From contig PYSS01000155.1 in NCBI GenBank assembly GCA_003049465.1, positions 1 to 64,000 of the forward strand: a stretch of DNA of 64,000 bases, written 5' to 3'. Each line of letters opens with the position of its first letter. The stretch's first letter is position 1. The notes beneath the pieces are model-generated. The model was not told the DNA's origin. It searched no databases and saw nothing but the letters and a program-made list of their open reading frames with translations. The position numbers and the translations under genes were made by a program. This document shows, one piece after another, positions 13,399 to 24,203 of the stretch. The DNA comes from Magnaporthiopsis rhizophila (Eukaryota > Ascomycota > Sordariomycetes > Magnaporthales > Magnaporthaceae).

Positions 13399-14014
13399 GG
13401 CTTTTTTGTTCTTGTTCTTCTCGATCCGGCAGCTGGCGGGCCGTCGACTTTCTTGATTTGCGCGGACGTGAGCAATGAGTGAGTGATGTTCCCTGATTGG
13501 GCGAGAAAATTTTAGCGACCAGTCCGCGGCGTACAGTGGGCCTGGCGGTTCCCATACCGTCCCCGCAACGAATGCACATCCCTTCCGTCGTTGACTTTCA
13601 TCAGAGTCCATAGCTAGCACAAACGAGCCTTTAACTAGTGGTGATGGACAGGTTTAAACTTTCCAGTTTTCCTACATAGAGCTAGGTAGGTGGTCTATAT
13701 GCTATTTGGCTTTTATTATCGGCTTAAAGTCTTTCCCAAAGTTGATTTTCGAGCATATCGCGACCATGTAACCGCAACAACATAGTTCAATGCACTCAAC
13801 TAAAAAGTGCAGCTAGTGGCAATTGCAATTGCTCTAGACTGGTAGTGGCTTTGGCTTGTTTTCTTTAATGATAGTAGCAGATCATCAAACCACATGCATC
13901 TCCTGACAATTTGATATCCTCTCAACGAGGAAAATCAGAGAGAGAGAGAAAAAGAATAGAACACCACCCAGATCGCACAATTCTCGTCTAACTACAGGAC
14001 CAAGGTAGTCCCCA
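13399..14014. other. Intergenic stretch, nothing recognised
   Basis: About 600 bases between the ankyrin gene start and the SPO11 stop. It is comparatively AT-rich, with no frame or repeat I can support. Confidence 0.6.
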
Positions 14015-15920
14015 CTATCCAGAGCAGAGCTTACCATCTAGCCATGCCGCGATATCGCCTAGATTGTCTACGGCCTGTATCTCGGCCTTGAGGTTGAGCA
14101 TGAGCATGATCTGGAGTTCGCCGAGATAGTGACTGTCTCCTTCGTCATTCTCGCCGGCTGGAAGGCTGCGTAGTGTCTCCAGGGCAACTTTCCTGTCTCG
14201 GTTGCTGAGGGATGCTGTGTTCGCTTCAAAGGCGCTCTGCCTTGACGCTGCCGACCAGGTTCGGTTCGATCGCTGTGAGGAGGCAGTGTCAGACGCCTGA
14301 CTGTCCTGTACTTGGCTCGAATGGGCGTGAGAAGACTTCTGCGTTTGAGAATTTGAGTCGGCGACATCCTCCTGTCTTCCGACATGATAGCTGCGGACAT
14401 CCACCAGCCTGATGCCCAGCCAGTGGATGGTGCTGACTGCGCAGTCGCGCTCGTGCTGGAGGTTTGCGCTGCCTCTTTGATAGTTTCGGAGGATCCTGAT
14501 GCCATACGGATCGTAGTCCACCAGCCCGTAAATCGGAATGTGTGGACGTGACTGGTGAAGGCTGAAAAGAAATCTCCTGGTGCTCAGGTCTGGATAGCCC
14601 TTTCCCTTCAGTGGCGTCCAGTTTGGTCAGCGACAGTTGTCAATTGTTGGATCGTGCTAGACATACTGTAATCAGGACTCCAGGGCCTGCAGCAGACCTC
14701 TTCTAGAAGTCCGAGGCAGCCAGGGTTCTGAAGGTTGCCTAGGGTCAACTCGTGTCAGCTCAACTGTGCTAGATCGTCAGTAGCCACGGTTTCTTGGGCG
14801 CGTTGTCGACAGACCCTACCTCTTTCTCGATGACGAGGATCCATTGTGCTCTCGACCATTCAACGTATCGAAGCCTTTCAGGTGAGGGAATCAAAGTAGC
14901 CTACTCAGTGTCAGCGATAAGGTTAAGAAGAAGGTGTCTGGGACTAGGGTCTTCAGCAGCTCGTACGTCGTCGCAGGGCAAGATTGAACCGTCGTCATCT
15001 AAAGTGAGGGAGACAGGACCCGCCACGAGGCCCTTTCCGGCGGCAGCCTATTTGAAACTGCCGTGTCAGTCTGGGCGCTAGCCGACAACGATTCGATAGC
15101 TGCTCACGATGTTCAGGGCATGACGCCCTACGCCCAGAGTGAAGGCGATATCATCAACAAGCGCATCGATAGTGCGCTGGTCCCGAAACAACTGCTTGTC
15201 TTGGTAAAATATGTTCCTTTAGGCTGCTTAGAATTATCCACTGTGTTCGAACAAAGGTTTTTTTTCTGGGTCTCCGGCGTCTGAAGGTTGTTGGTGGGAG
15301 GGCAAAAAGGGGCACACCTCTTGGTGACAAGGTTGCCAGTCAAAAGTGCCTCGTGCGCGATCTCAAGGATACGAATGACCGCATCTAGTATGCGTAAGTA
15401 CCCATGAGCGGTTTAGTCACGCATAGATGGAGAGTTTCCAAAGGAAAATGCCTGAGAACCAACCGAATGTCCTGCTCTCGTGTGCTGTTCTGCCTGGAAA
15501 CGATACTTGGTTGCTGGAGGTGGAGCTGCTACCCCTAGATCTACGTAGCGGAAGGGACAACTTTGCTCCCTGCTCGACTGCAAGGACGACAGCTTCGAAG
15601 ATCTCTTCGATTTGCGCAACCACGACTGACGGTTGGCTCCTTTCGTTGTCAGATTGGCTGGTGGTAGCGCTGGCACTTGCGTGAGCGGAGCCGGGAGCAG
15701 CAGGCAGCACGCTTGTGTCGGCGGCCACGGAGCTTGTAGCACTGGCGTTGCTCGTGGCCGAAATCGCGGATCGTATTAGTGCCGAGACTTGCGGGGAGCT
15801 GACCACGGGCGACACGGCGTCGTCTAGAGCAGTCGCGTTAGATCCCTGCGATGATTCTTCGATCGGAGATCTGGGCCGTAGCGTTCGGCTCCGCAGGTGA
15901 AGGGCGGAGGTCCTCGGCAT
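14015..15920 (-). CDS. SPO11: SPO11 meiotic double-strand-break transesterase with in-frame TAG
   Basis: Topoisomerase VI A-like protein that makes meiotic DNA breaks. Exons: 15920-15464, 15384-15318, 15216-15108, 15047-14967, 14900-14820, 14738-14667 and 14605-14015. All six introns are 60-101 nt with consistent phases, giving 486 codons. Family marks in order: AVIRILEIAHEALLTGN, TKRNIFYQD (the Tyr after Phe fits the catalytic position), LVDDIAFTLGVGR, GKGLVAG, QWILVIEKE, ATFRTLA, GPGVLITGKGYPD, and IPIYGLVDYDPYGIRIL of the Toprim metal site. Exon 6 holds an in-frame TAG at 14705-14703, right after ATFRTLAASDF, where relatives appear to carry an aromatic residue. Everything else is intact, so this is a nonsense mutation, a sequence error, or a codon edited in mRNA (see findings). 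The start is uncertain; an in-frame ATG also exists at 16025. Divergent from ERG7. Confidence 0.88.
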
Positions 15921-16370
15921 CTCATGCAGCCATGGAAGTTTGACATCAAGACGGAAGGCAGGGGATCTGTGCACAAAGTGGTTGGACACAAATAGTGGGT
16001 AAAAGTGCAAATTGCACCGCTGCACAGGTCGCCCTGGTGGGTTTTAGACGACCAGGCTTTTGAAGTTTTGAGAGCGGGGCAGGGAGATTTCCCACTGGAG
16101 AATTCCCACCGCCCGAGTGGATTCCGCCCGAATTGACCAATCATGACTCGCCCAGTCAATCGGGGTCTTGCTGGTCCCGTCCGTCCGAAAACGGGATCAG
16201 GGGTTGACCCCTGCCGCCGGTGGAGCATGTGAAGCTCAGCTCGGGCAGTGGCTCCCCCATTTTCATGATAAAACCAACATGTTGGCACAACCACCACTGC
16301 TGCCGCTCGCACACTTCTGTCTGTGTGACTTCCCTGATATCGGCCGTGTTCTTGCAGCGAGAAGCCGAGG

Positions 16371-18806
16371 ATGGGAGAAGCCAAGGCAAGCGGTATTGCC
16401 CACAATGGCGACACTGACGTCAGCAAGACCAGCGGACGCACGACCAACAGAGCATCAACCAAGCGATCAGGCGACGCTAACGCGCAAGAAGAGTCCAACA
16501 AGCGCCCAAAGCTTGCTGAGAAGACCGACCGCACCAGATGGCGCATGAAGGCCGACGGGGGGCGCCATACGTGGCACTACCTCGAGGACGACGAGCAGCT
16601 CAAGGTTTCGCCCCAGACCTTTGCCGACAAATACTACCTCGGGCTCCCGCTGGTGAGTGTCGTCTTCCTTCCACTGCAGCGCCTCGACGACGCCCTCGGC
16701 TCATGTCCATCCGTCTCGTCCAGGAACTGCCGGACCTTCCAAAGCCCAAGAAACCCATCGACGCCGTCCACAATGGACTCGACTTCCTCGAGAAGCTGCA
16801 GCTACCTGCCGGACAATGGGGCTGCGAGTATGGAGGCCCCATGTTCCTCCTGCCAGGTGTTGTATTCACCTGGTACGTCACCAAGACGCCGATCCCATGG
16901 GCCTACGCCACCGAGATCAAGAACTATCTCTTCGCGCGCGCCCATCCCGAGGACGGCGGCTGGGGCCTGCATATCGAGGGCGAGAGCTCCGTCTTCGGCA
17001 CTGCCATGAACTATACCGTCCTGAGGATCGTGGGTGTCGAGGCCGATCACCCCGTCATGGTCAAGGCCCGGGCGACGTTGCACAAGCTGGGCGGAGCCAC
17101 GCATTCCCCGCACTGGGCCAAGTTCTGGCTGTCTCTCCTGGGCGTTTGCCAGTGGGATATCGTGAACCCGTGCAACCCTGAGCTCTGGCTGCTGCCGGAC
17201 TGGGTCCCGATTGCGCCCTGGCGCTGGTGGATCCATATCCGCCAGGTCTTTCTTCCCATGTCATACGTGTGGTCAAAGCGCTGGCAGGGCGAGATCACTG
17301 ATCTCATCAGGGAGCTCAGACAGGAACTCTTTGTCGAGCCCTACGAGTCCATAGTATGGGGCTCGCACAGGAACACAATTGCCGACGGCGACAACTACTA
17401 CCCCAAGCCGTGGCTGCTGAACACGGTCAACTGGCTTCTCGTCAACATCTGGAATCCGTACCTGCGCACAAAGTCTCTGGTCGACAAGGCCGAGGCCTGG
17501 GTCAGTCGGCTGATCGAGATGGAGGATGAGAATACGGATTATGCCGACCTGGCGCCTGTGAATGCGCCGATGAACATGGTCTGCTGCTACATCCGGGACG
17601 GGCCGGACTCGTACTCCGTCAGGAGGCACCGCGAGAGGATGGAGGAGTTCCTATGGATCAACGCCGAGGGCATGCTGGTCAACGGCACCAACGGAGTCCA
17701 GTGCTGGGATACGGCCTTTGCCATTCAGGCCGTCATGGATGCTGGCCTGACGGATCACCCCCGCTGGCGCCCCATGCTTACCAAGGCGCTTGAGTTCCTG
17801 GACGATCAGCAAATCCGGGAAGACGCCAAGTACACGGTTGAGGGCTATCGGCAGACGCGCAAGGGCGCTTGGGCTTTCAGCACCAAGGAGCAGGGCTACG
17901 CCGTCAGCGACTGCATTTCGGAGGCGTTGAAGTCAGTCATACTGCTGCAGAAGACCCCGGGGTACCCGCAACCTATCGACGACCAGAGGATCTTTGACGC
18001 CATCGACACACTGCTCACGTACCAGTCCCCCAATGGAGGGTGCGCGTCGTACGAGCCACCCCGGGGTAGCGAGGCCATGGAGATGCTGAACGCCGCCGAG
18101 GTGTTTGGGCGCATCATGGTCGAGTACAACTACCCCGAGTGCACAACTGCCTGCGTCACTGCCCTGTCGCTCTTCCATAAGCACTGGCCGAAGTACCGGT
18201 CGGGCGAGGTCACCGAGTTTATCCACAAGGCTGTGGCCTGGATCAAGACGGATCAGCGGCCGGACGGCAGCTGGTATGGGAGCTGGGGCATCTGCTTCAC
18301 CTACGCCGGCATGTTCGCACTGGAGAGTCTTGCGAGCATTGACGAGACATATAAGAACAGTAGGCACTCTAAGATGGGGTGCGATTTTCTCGTTTCCAAG
18401 CAACGCAAGGACGGTGGGTGGTCAGAGAGCTACAAGGTATGTTTCTATCCGACTCCTCTGGTGCCGATCGGCCCTGGATTCCATATCTAACGCCCGTTTT
18501 TATCTCCTTGCACAGGCATGCGAACAGTCCAGATACATCGAGCACCCCATGGGTTCCCTTGTGGTCCAGACGTCATGGGCTCTTATTGGACTCATGAAGG
18601 CTGAGTACCCGCACATAGAGCCGATCAGGAACGGCATCAAGCTCATTATGGAGCGCCAGCAACCCAACGGAGAATGGCTCCAGGAAGCTATCGAAGGCGT
18701 GTTCAACAAGAGCTGCATGATCTCGTACCCCAACTACAAGCTGGTCTTCACGCTCAAGGCGCTAGGCATGTTTGCCAAGAAATACCCTAATGAGAAGGTT
18801 CTGTGA
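16371..18806 (+). CDS. ERG7: Lanosterol synthase (oxidosqualene cyclase)
   Basis: Cyclises 2,3-oxidosqualene to lanosterol in ergosterol synthesis, on endoplasmic reticulum or lipid-droplet membranes. Exons 16371-16652, 16724-18436 and 18516-18806, with introns of 71 and 79 nt, both phase 0, give 761 aa against 731 in yeast. QW-type repeats recur along the protein, for example GQWGCEYGG, EDGGWGLHIEG, NGGCASYEPPRG, DGSWYGSWGICFTYAG and KDGGWSESYKACEQ. The catalytic Asp lies in VSDCISEALKS, where the textbook motif is DCTAE. The first 65 residues are a hydrophilic Lys/Arg-rich extension of a kind seen in filamentous fungi. The ATG at 16371 is the first of the long frame. Its promoter is shared with the divergent SPO11. 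Confidence 0.96.
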
Positions 18807-19357
18807 GCGGAAGGGAGCGGCCAGGTCCAGAGAGGCGTCTGTTCAGCTAGTATCGTTTTTAATCCTAATAATCATGAGCTTCGAATGGTTCAAGTCAGGC
18901 GGGCTCAGCAGCATAGGTAGGGAGGTGATTATCCGAGACGGGAAGGCGGGTCGACAGCCCCACTTGATTGGCTGCCTGCAAACTTACCGATCGGGGGCTT
19001 CCAATAGCTTCCATGCCCACCACGTCACTGACGTATAACAGACATGGAAGCCAGTGCCAGTTCCAGACAGGCAGCGGTTCCGTTGTCTTGCAGCTTCTGT
19101 TGAATGAACCACCAATCCCTTTGTTGCAGAAAACCATTTGTAATTGTTAGTACAGTTCGATCCTCGATTTGCGTTCAAGCGGGGAGCAACCTGGTACTTT
19201 CCCAACTGGTGAGGCGAGAATTCTGGCGTGCCCCTCCCAACATTTGGAGGGCAGGGCAGGCTGAGCGGCGCTGCACTTTCGACAGCTCTCGACCAACACC
19301 CCGCCCGCAGCAGGCCACTCGACACACAGGAAACAGCACAGTAGAAGTTCGGCTACC
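18807..19357. other. Intergenic spacer between ERG7 and SGT1
   Basis: About 550 bases holding the ERG7 3' end and the SGT1 promoter. No frame, RNA gene or repeat is supported. Confidence 0.6.
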
Positions 19358-20764
19358 ATGTCGGAAATCACAAATGGCCACAGGGGCGTGGGGCTGGTTG
19401 AGGATGGGAAATGGGACGAGGCCGTCCCGCTCCTGACCAAGGCCATCAAGGTGCGGCCGTCGCCGGTGTGGCTGCTCGCGCGCGCGCAGGCGTACCAGCA
19501 GCAGGGCGAGATGGAGCGGGCACTCGTCGACTGCGAGCACGCCTACCTCGAGGCGGCGAAGCGCCAGTCCAACCGCGACGTGTACATGCGTGAAGCGCAA
19601 TACCGACGCGGCGTCATCGCCTACCGGCAGGGCCGCCTCGCTGACGCCGACGCGTGCTGCTCCTGGGCCATGCGCCTTGCCCTCGGGCACCCGGCGCGAG
19701 AGCAACCCGACCCCGTGGCGGCACGGGCGGGGCCCGATGGCGTGTACCATGCCACGCTGGCCGACGCTGAGGTGGACAACAAGGCGGCCATCGAGCTGGA
19801 CAACGCCGACAACAGCGGCGGCGGCGGCGGCGGCAAGAACCTGGCGTCGGCCTCCAAGAAGAGGGAGTGGATCCGCCCGCACTCGATGCGCCTCGTCGTG
19901 CTCGGCAACATGCAGAAGCTGCCCGCCGACGCGCCCGGCCGCAGACTCACGGTGATGCGCGAGCCCAAGCCGCCCGCGCTCGTCGACGGCGAGTACGGGC
20001 CGAATCAGGCCGCCGCGTCGTCCACCACAGCCGCGACATCTACCGAGACGAAGACGGCTCCGGTCACGACAGCAGCAGCGGCGGCGGCTCCCAAGGAGCA
20101 GAGGCTACGGATCGACCACTTCCAGAACAAGGAGGTCGTCACGCTCTCCATCTTCATCAAGGGCGCCGACAAGGACAAGGTGACCGTCGAGCGCGGCGCG
20201 AGCAACGACGTCGTCATCGTGCGCAACATCCCCCGGCCGTCCAATCCGGACCTGGTCCTGAAGCTGAGCCACCCCGTCTCGGACGCCGCCGCCATCACGC
20301 ACAGGGTGTTTGGCACCAAGATCGAGCTCACGCTGCTCAGCGGAGCCCCCGGGGGGCAAAAGTGGTCCACCTGGGGCTCCGAGCTGACGGGGCTCGACGC
20401 GGCCACCGCCCTGGCCGCCCCCTGCAACACCGCTCCTCCTTCTGCGGCGACAGCATCGGCCCCGGCCCCGGCACCGGCACCGGCGCCAAAGTCGGCGGAC
20501 AGGCCGCCGGCGTACCCGACCAGCGCAAAAGGCGGGCCCAAGAACTGGGAGAAGGTGGGCGGCGACGAGGCCGACGAGGCCGAGGAGGGCGTCGACGCCT
20601 TCTTCAAGAAGCTCTACAAGGACGCGTCGCCCGAGGCTCGCCGCGCCATGGTCAAGAGCTACGTCGAGAGCAACGGCACCCACTTGAGCACCGACTGGAC
20701 CGGCGTCAAGGACGGCAAGGTCCCGACGCACCCGCCCGAGGGGGCTGAGGTTCGAAAGTGGTGA
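19358..20764 (+). CDS. SGT1: SGT1-like Hsp90 co-chaperone (TPR-CS-SGS)
   Basis: A co-chaperone that links Hsp90 to SCF ubiquitin ligases and kinetochore assembly, in cytosol and nucleus. A single exon gives 468 aa. All three family blocks are present. TPR-type helices occupy about residues 1-115 (DGKWDEAVPLLTKAIKVRPS, then AQYRRGVIAYRQGRLADA). The CS domain lies at about 247-335, opening RIDHFQNKEVVTLSIFIKG and closing with KIELTLLS and QKWSTWG. The SGS block runs from about 382 to the end (GPKNWEKVGG, GVDAFFKKLYKDASPEARRA). Linkers are rich in Ala, Pro, Gly and Thr, so the protein exceeds yeast Sgt1 (395 aa). The ATG is followed at once by a TPR helix, supporting this start. Confidence 0.92.
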   Translation: MSEITNGHRGVGLVEDGKWDEAVPLLTKAIKVRPSPVWLLARAQAYQQQGEMERALVDCEHAYLEAAKRQSNRDVYMREAQYRRGVIAYRQGRLADADACCSWAMRLALGHPAREQPDPVAARAGPDGVYHATLADAEVDNKAAIELDNADNSGGGGGGKNLASASKKREWIRPHSMRLVVLGNMQKLPADAPGRRLTVMREPKPPALVDGEYGPNQAAASSTTAATSTETKTAPVTTAAAAAAPKEQRLRIDHFQNKEVVTLSIFIKGADKDKVTVERGASNDVVIVRNIPRPSNPDLVLKLSHPVSDAAAITHRVFGTKIELTLLSGAPGGQKWSTWGSELTGLDAATALAAPCNTAPPSAATASAPAPAPAPAPKSADRPPAYPTSAKGGPKNWEKVGGDEADEAEEGVDAFFKKLYKDASPEARRAMVKSYVESNGTHLSTDWTGVKDGKVPTHPPEGAEVRKW

Positions 20765-21161
20765 TGGGGGAGGGAGAGTGAGCGGGGTCAATGCTGGTGA
20801 TTCACTTGGGGTTAAGCGTTGGAATTTGCCTGCTGACTATATCTTTCTTCTTAGCCAAGCAAAAAAAAAAAAAAAAGGTAGCCGCGTTCTATGAAGTGTA
20901 GTTTTATATAGAGTTATAGCTGCGATATTGCGATACACTCTGCACATCTGCTGTCGGTGCGTGGACTAGGCCAGAAGACACCGGATTATAGTAATGATGC
21001 GACCTCGACTCGACCTGCCACTCGCTGAACCTGGGGAGCAGCTCGCTATACCCATGAATTTGAGCTCGATGCAATTTCTTCATAATATCCCTACGGATTC
21101 ATGGTATCTGGTCTATTAGTCTATCGTCCATGGTATTAGGGTATTCAACGGCGCCAATCTA
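20765..21161. other. Convergent intergenic spacer
   Basis: About 400 bases between the stops of SGT1 (plus) and the glucosyltransferase gene (minus). It includes a run of about 16 A near 20861 and moderately AT-rich sequence suited to two 3' ends. No gene is seen. Confidence 0.6.
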
Positions 21162-22808
21162 TCAGGTCCCGCGGGATTTCTTCCCCGCGGGTCCGTTGGG
21201 TATCCACTCGACCTTTGCCGCTCCTCCTCCTCCCTTCTGACCCGGCAGCTCAACGACGCTCATGTCCATCCTCACGCGGAAGCGCTGGCCCCTCCAGGTG
21301 ACGGTGGTGCCGAGCAGGACGGCCCAGGTCCAGATGGGCAGGGCGAGCAGCTCGCGGCCGACCCAGGCTAGCAGCCACTCGGGGAAGGAGCGCAGGGGCG
21401 GTCCGCCAGGCCGCCCCGCGCCGCGCGCAAAGTCGGGCGCGTCAGCGTCGAGGTCGAGGCTGCGGCAAGCGTGCAGCAGGCGGTAGACGGCGCGGTCGAG
21501 GGCGACCCAGCAGGCGATGGCGGCGGCGAAGACCTGCGCATAAGCGGTCCACGTGCGCGGCACGGGCCAGTCGGCGGCGCCGCGAGCCCAGGGCGCGGTG
21601 GTGACGGCGAAGGCGAAGGCCATGCAGCAGACGAGCGACTCGACGCCCGGCTCGACCAGGGTGGCGAGGATGACGGTCCACTTGCGGACGCGCAGCCAGC
21701 GGACGCGGCGCGCGACGTAGGACGCGACCGTGTTGGAGCGCATGGGCTGCAGGGCCAGCTCGCCGTGCACGAGGCCGTGGCGGGCGTGGCCGGGAATCTC
21801 GGAGCGCCAGAGCAGGTCGCCGATTAGGTGGTCCTCGCAGATGTACGACGAGAAAAAGTCGATGCCGCGGCCCCGGCCCGCGTCCTCGGGCGTCAGGATC
21901 GGGTTCTGCGCCGGGTCCGTGAGGCGGTCGATGTGCGACTTGCGGAACATGTTGCTCTTGCCGCAGATGCAGGGCGCCACGCCCACCGTGTTGATGGCGC
22001 TGTAGAACTTTGCGTGCGTCGACGCCATGAACATCTCGTCCAAGCGCCCGCCGCCGTACGCCATCATGCCCGTGGCCGCGGCCTCGTCGGCGGGCGTCAC
22101 GTCGATCGAGATGGGCAGCTGATGCACGAACTTGTACGGCATGGGCGGCTTTCCCCGGCCGCCGGCGGGCGCGAGGCCGAGAAGCTTGTCAACCATGTGG
22201 CCGGCGGCGCTCTTGGAGACCCAGATGTTGCAATCGATGACCCATATTATGTCGCCCTTGGCCTCGCGGTAAGCGCGGCTGATGTTGCGGATCTTGGGGT
22301 TCGGTCCCAGGTTGCGCGTGTCGCCGCCGGCTCCGTGGAGCAAAGGGTCTTCAGACTCGAGGAGGATCTGGATGTCGAGATCGGCCGAGGCAAAGTCGGC
22401 GACGATGCGCTCGAGGGTCGCGTAGCCTGGGTCGTCCCTGCCCGAGATGCAGAGGCGGATGCTAAGCTTGTCCCTGGGGTAGGACTGCTGGCAGGTCGAG
22501 GCGAGGCATTCGTACATCCGGGGCTCGAGGCCCTTCACCGGCCTGATGATGGTGATGTGCGGCACATCTTGGGGCTTGAGGGAGGGCGACACGGGCGGCG
22601 GCGGCGGCTTGGAGTTGTTTCGGAATCTAGACGGACGAAGCGCGGTGTCAGGTTGGGTTAAAGTGTTTGTCGGCCCATGTCCAAGGCATGCTGCTGCGTT
22701 AGGTCACGTCACAACGTACAGCTGGAACGACCCGATGCCCTGGACGGTAAAGACGGTTGCAGACCAGATGGCACCGGCATATGCCAGTCCATCGACGAGC
22801 GACTGCAT
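21162..22808 (-). CDS. Ceramide glucosyltransferase (glucosylceramide synthase)
   Basis: Transfers glucose from UDP-glucose to ceramide, forming glucosylceramide of Golgi and plasma membrane. Exon 1 (22808-22720) encodes the N-terminal membrane anchor, starting MQSLVDGLAYAGAIW. A 93-nt intron (GTACGT donor, CTAG acceptor, phase 2) leads to exon 2 (22626-21162), total 517 aa. The junction reads FQLFRNNSKPPPPPVSPS, a plausible stalk. GT21 marks are TIIRPVKGLEPRM, SGRDDPGYA (D1), VIDCNIWVS (D2), YICEDHLIGDLLW (D3) and the product-site motif RRVRW. Hydrophobic segments follow at the C-terminus. Human GCS has 394 residues; the longer fungal form here carries an extra loop and a charged Lys/Gly tail. 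Confidence 0.92.
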
Positions 22809-24203
22809 TTGCTGGGCGACCACTGCAACGCGCCGCGCGAACAACCAGGTAGGGGCTTGGAAGGCAATATCCACTGAGGAAGTGATAGAATGAAGAATGA
22901 AAAAGGTGTTGTTTTGATGTATTTTGAGGTCAGCTACCTGACTTCTCTTGCTAGCTGGAGGTCTTTTCTGCTTGGTCACCAGGTGGCACCTGTCTGCGCC
23001 GATCGACTCGACGACCCCATCAGCAAGCGAGGCGGTGACGCTTCGCGACGAGTGCGAGTCCGCCAGGCGACAGTAACGTTTAATCCAGGCCTTCTCCGCC
23101 TGGCCGTAAATTGGCTCTCCGACTGCTCGCTTTTCGGTCTTCCCGGCGCCTGGGATCCGACTACTAGCCTCGATCGCGACAGCTCCATCATTACTCGGGG
23201 TTGGCTGGTTGGCAGTTCTGAATGGTGGATCCTCCGCCGTGTCGTGGCCGACGGCTTTGGTTCAAACAATTTCTGACCGTCCCTCTCTGCTACCCCATCG
23301 CAGTGGCAGTGGAGACGCCGAATTCCCAGGTTCTGGGTGTGATTTCGGCTCAGACCGACCGGAGTCGAACCAGGCGCAAGCGAATTCCAGGCTGGAGCTT
23401 CAGAAGCGTGCGTGCCCAAAGGCTACACGATTCACTGTGAATTGCCGACCATCCAATCAGGACTGGGCTCGTGCAAAAGCTTGGACGCGCCGAGATTTTC
23501 CGAAAAGGACCCGTCAGAGCGGGTAGACAGACCCATTGAAAAAGTCGAAGGGGAAAAGAAGAAAAAAAAAGCACAAGCAGAACATCTAATCCTCGACTCG
23601 GCAAGACAAAACAACTTCGTGACATGCTTTCTGCACGGGCGTGACCTTGCCATCAGCTTCATGTCGGCCTAGCCCTCACCCAGCGGTTGTAAATGGCAGC
23701 TTCCCCGCGGCCTCGGCCGGCGCTGCAGGAGGAATATCCCTCAGCCCAGCAGTAAGTCGCCGAACGCTTCCGCTCGCCGTTTTCTGCAGCCCAGCATCAC
23801 TCCATCCTCGCATTGCCTCTCCTTCTCAAGGCCTGGCACCCACCACCATTTCGGAGACGAACGGGCCCGACCGGGTCACAGCTTCCTGCCGGGCAGAAGG
23901 AGATCATTAGCCCGCAAGGAACCGAGATTTTCCACCTCCCCGCCTCGTCCTCTGCCCATGCCCCGATCGCGATGATGATTCACACCTGTTGCTGAGGGGC
24001 CTACTTAGTAGCCCTCGCTGAGTGCTTCATTTATAGACTATAACGGTATCTGAGCGACGTCTGCACACATCCTGTCATATCCCCTTGCTACACCCCTTAT
24101 CCTCTCTGGTCACACTTGCATTTGTCGGATCTGCCCGCCCCACTTGGAAACTCGAAGACTCACCCTCTCCTGCGGTCCAGTGTCGACATGCTGAACGACG
24201 AAA
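22809..24203. other. Divergent intergenic region, nothing recognised
   Basis: About 1.4 kb between the divergent glucosyltransferase and SEN2 genes, containing both promoters. Small open frames on both strands have no motif. A tRNA B-box-like string near 23359 was examined and rejected. Confidence 0.55.

Noticed and set aside
23359..23370. GGAGTCGAACC string, the reverse complement of a tRNA T-loop (B box)
   Set aside because: The minus-strand T-stem does not pair fully, no matching acceptor strand lies about 70 bases upstream and no A box is visible.
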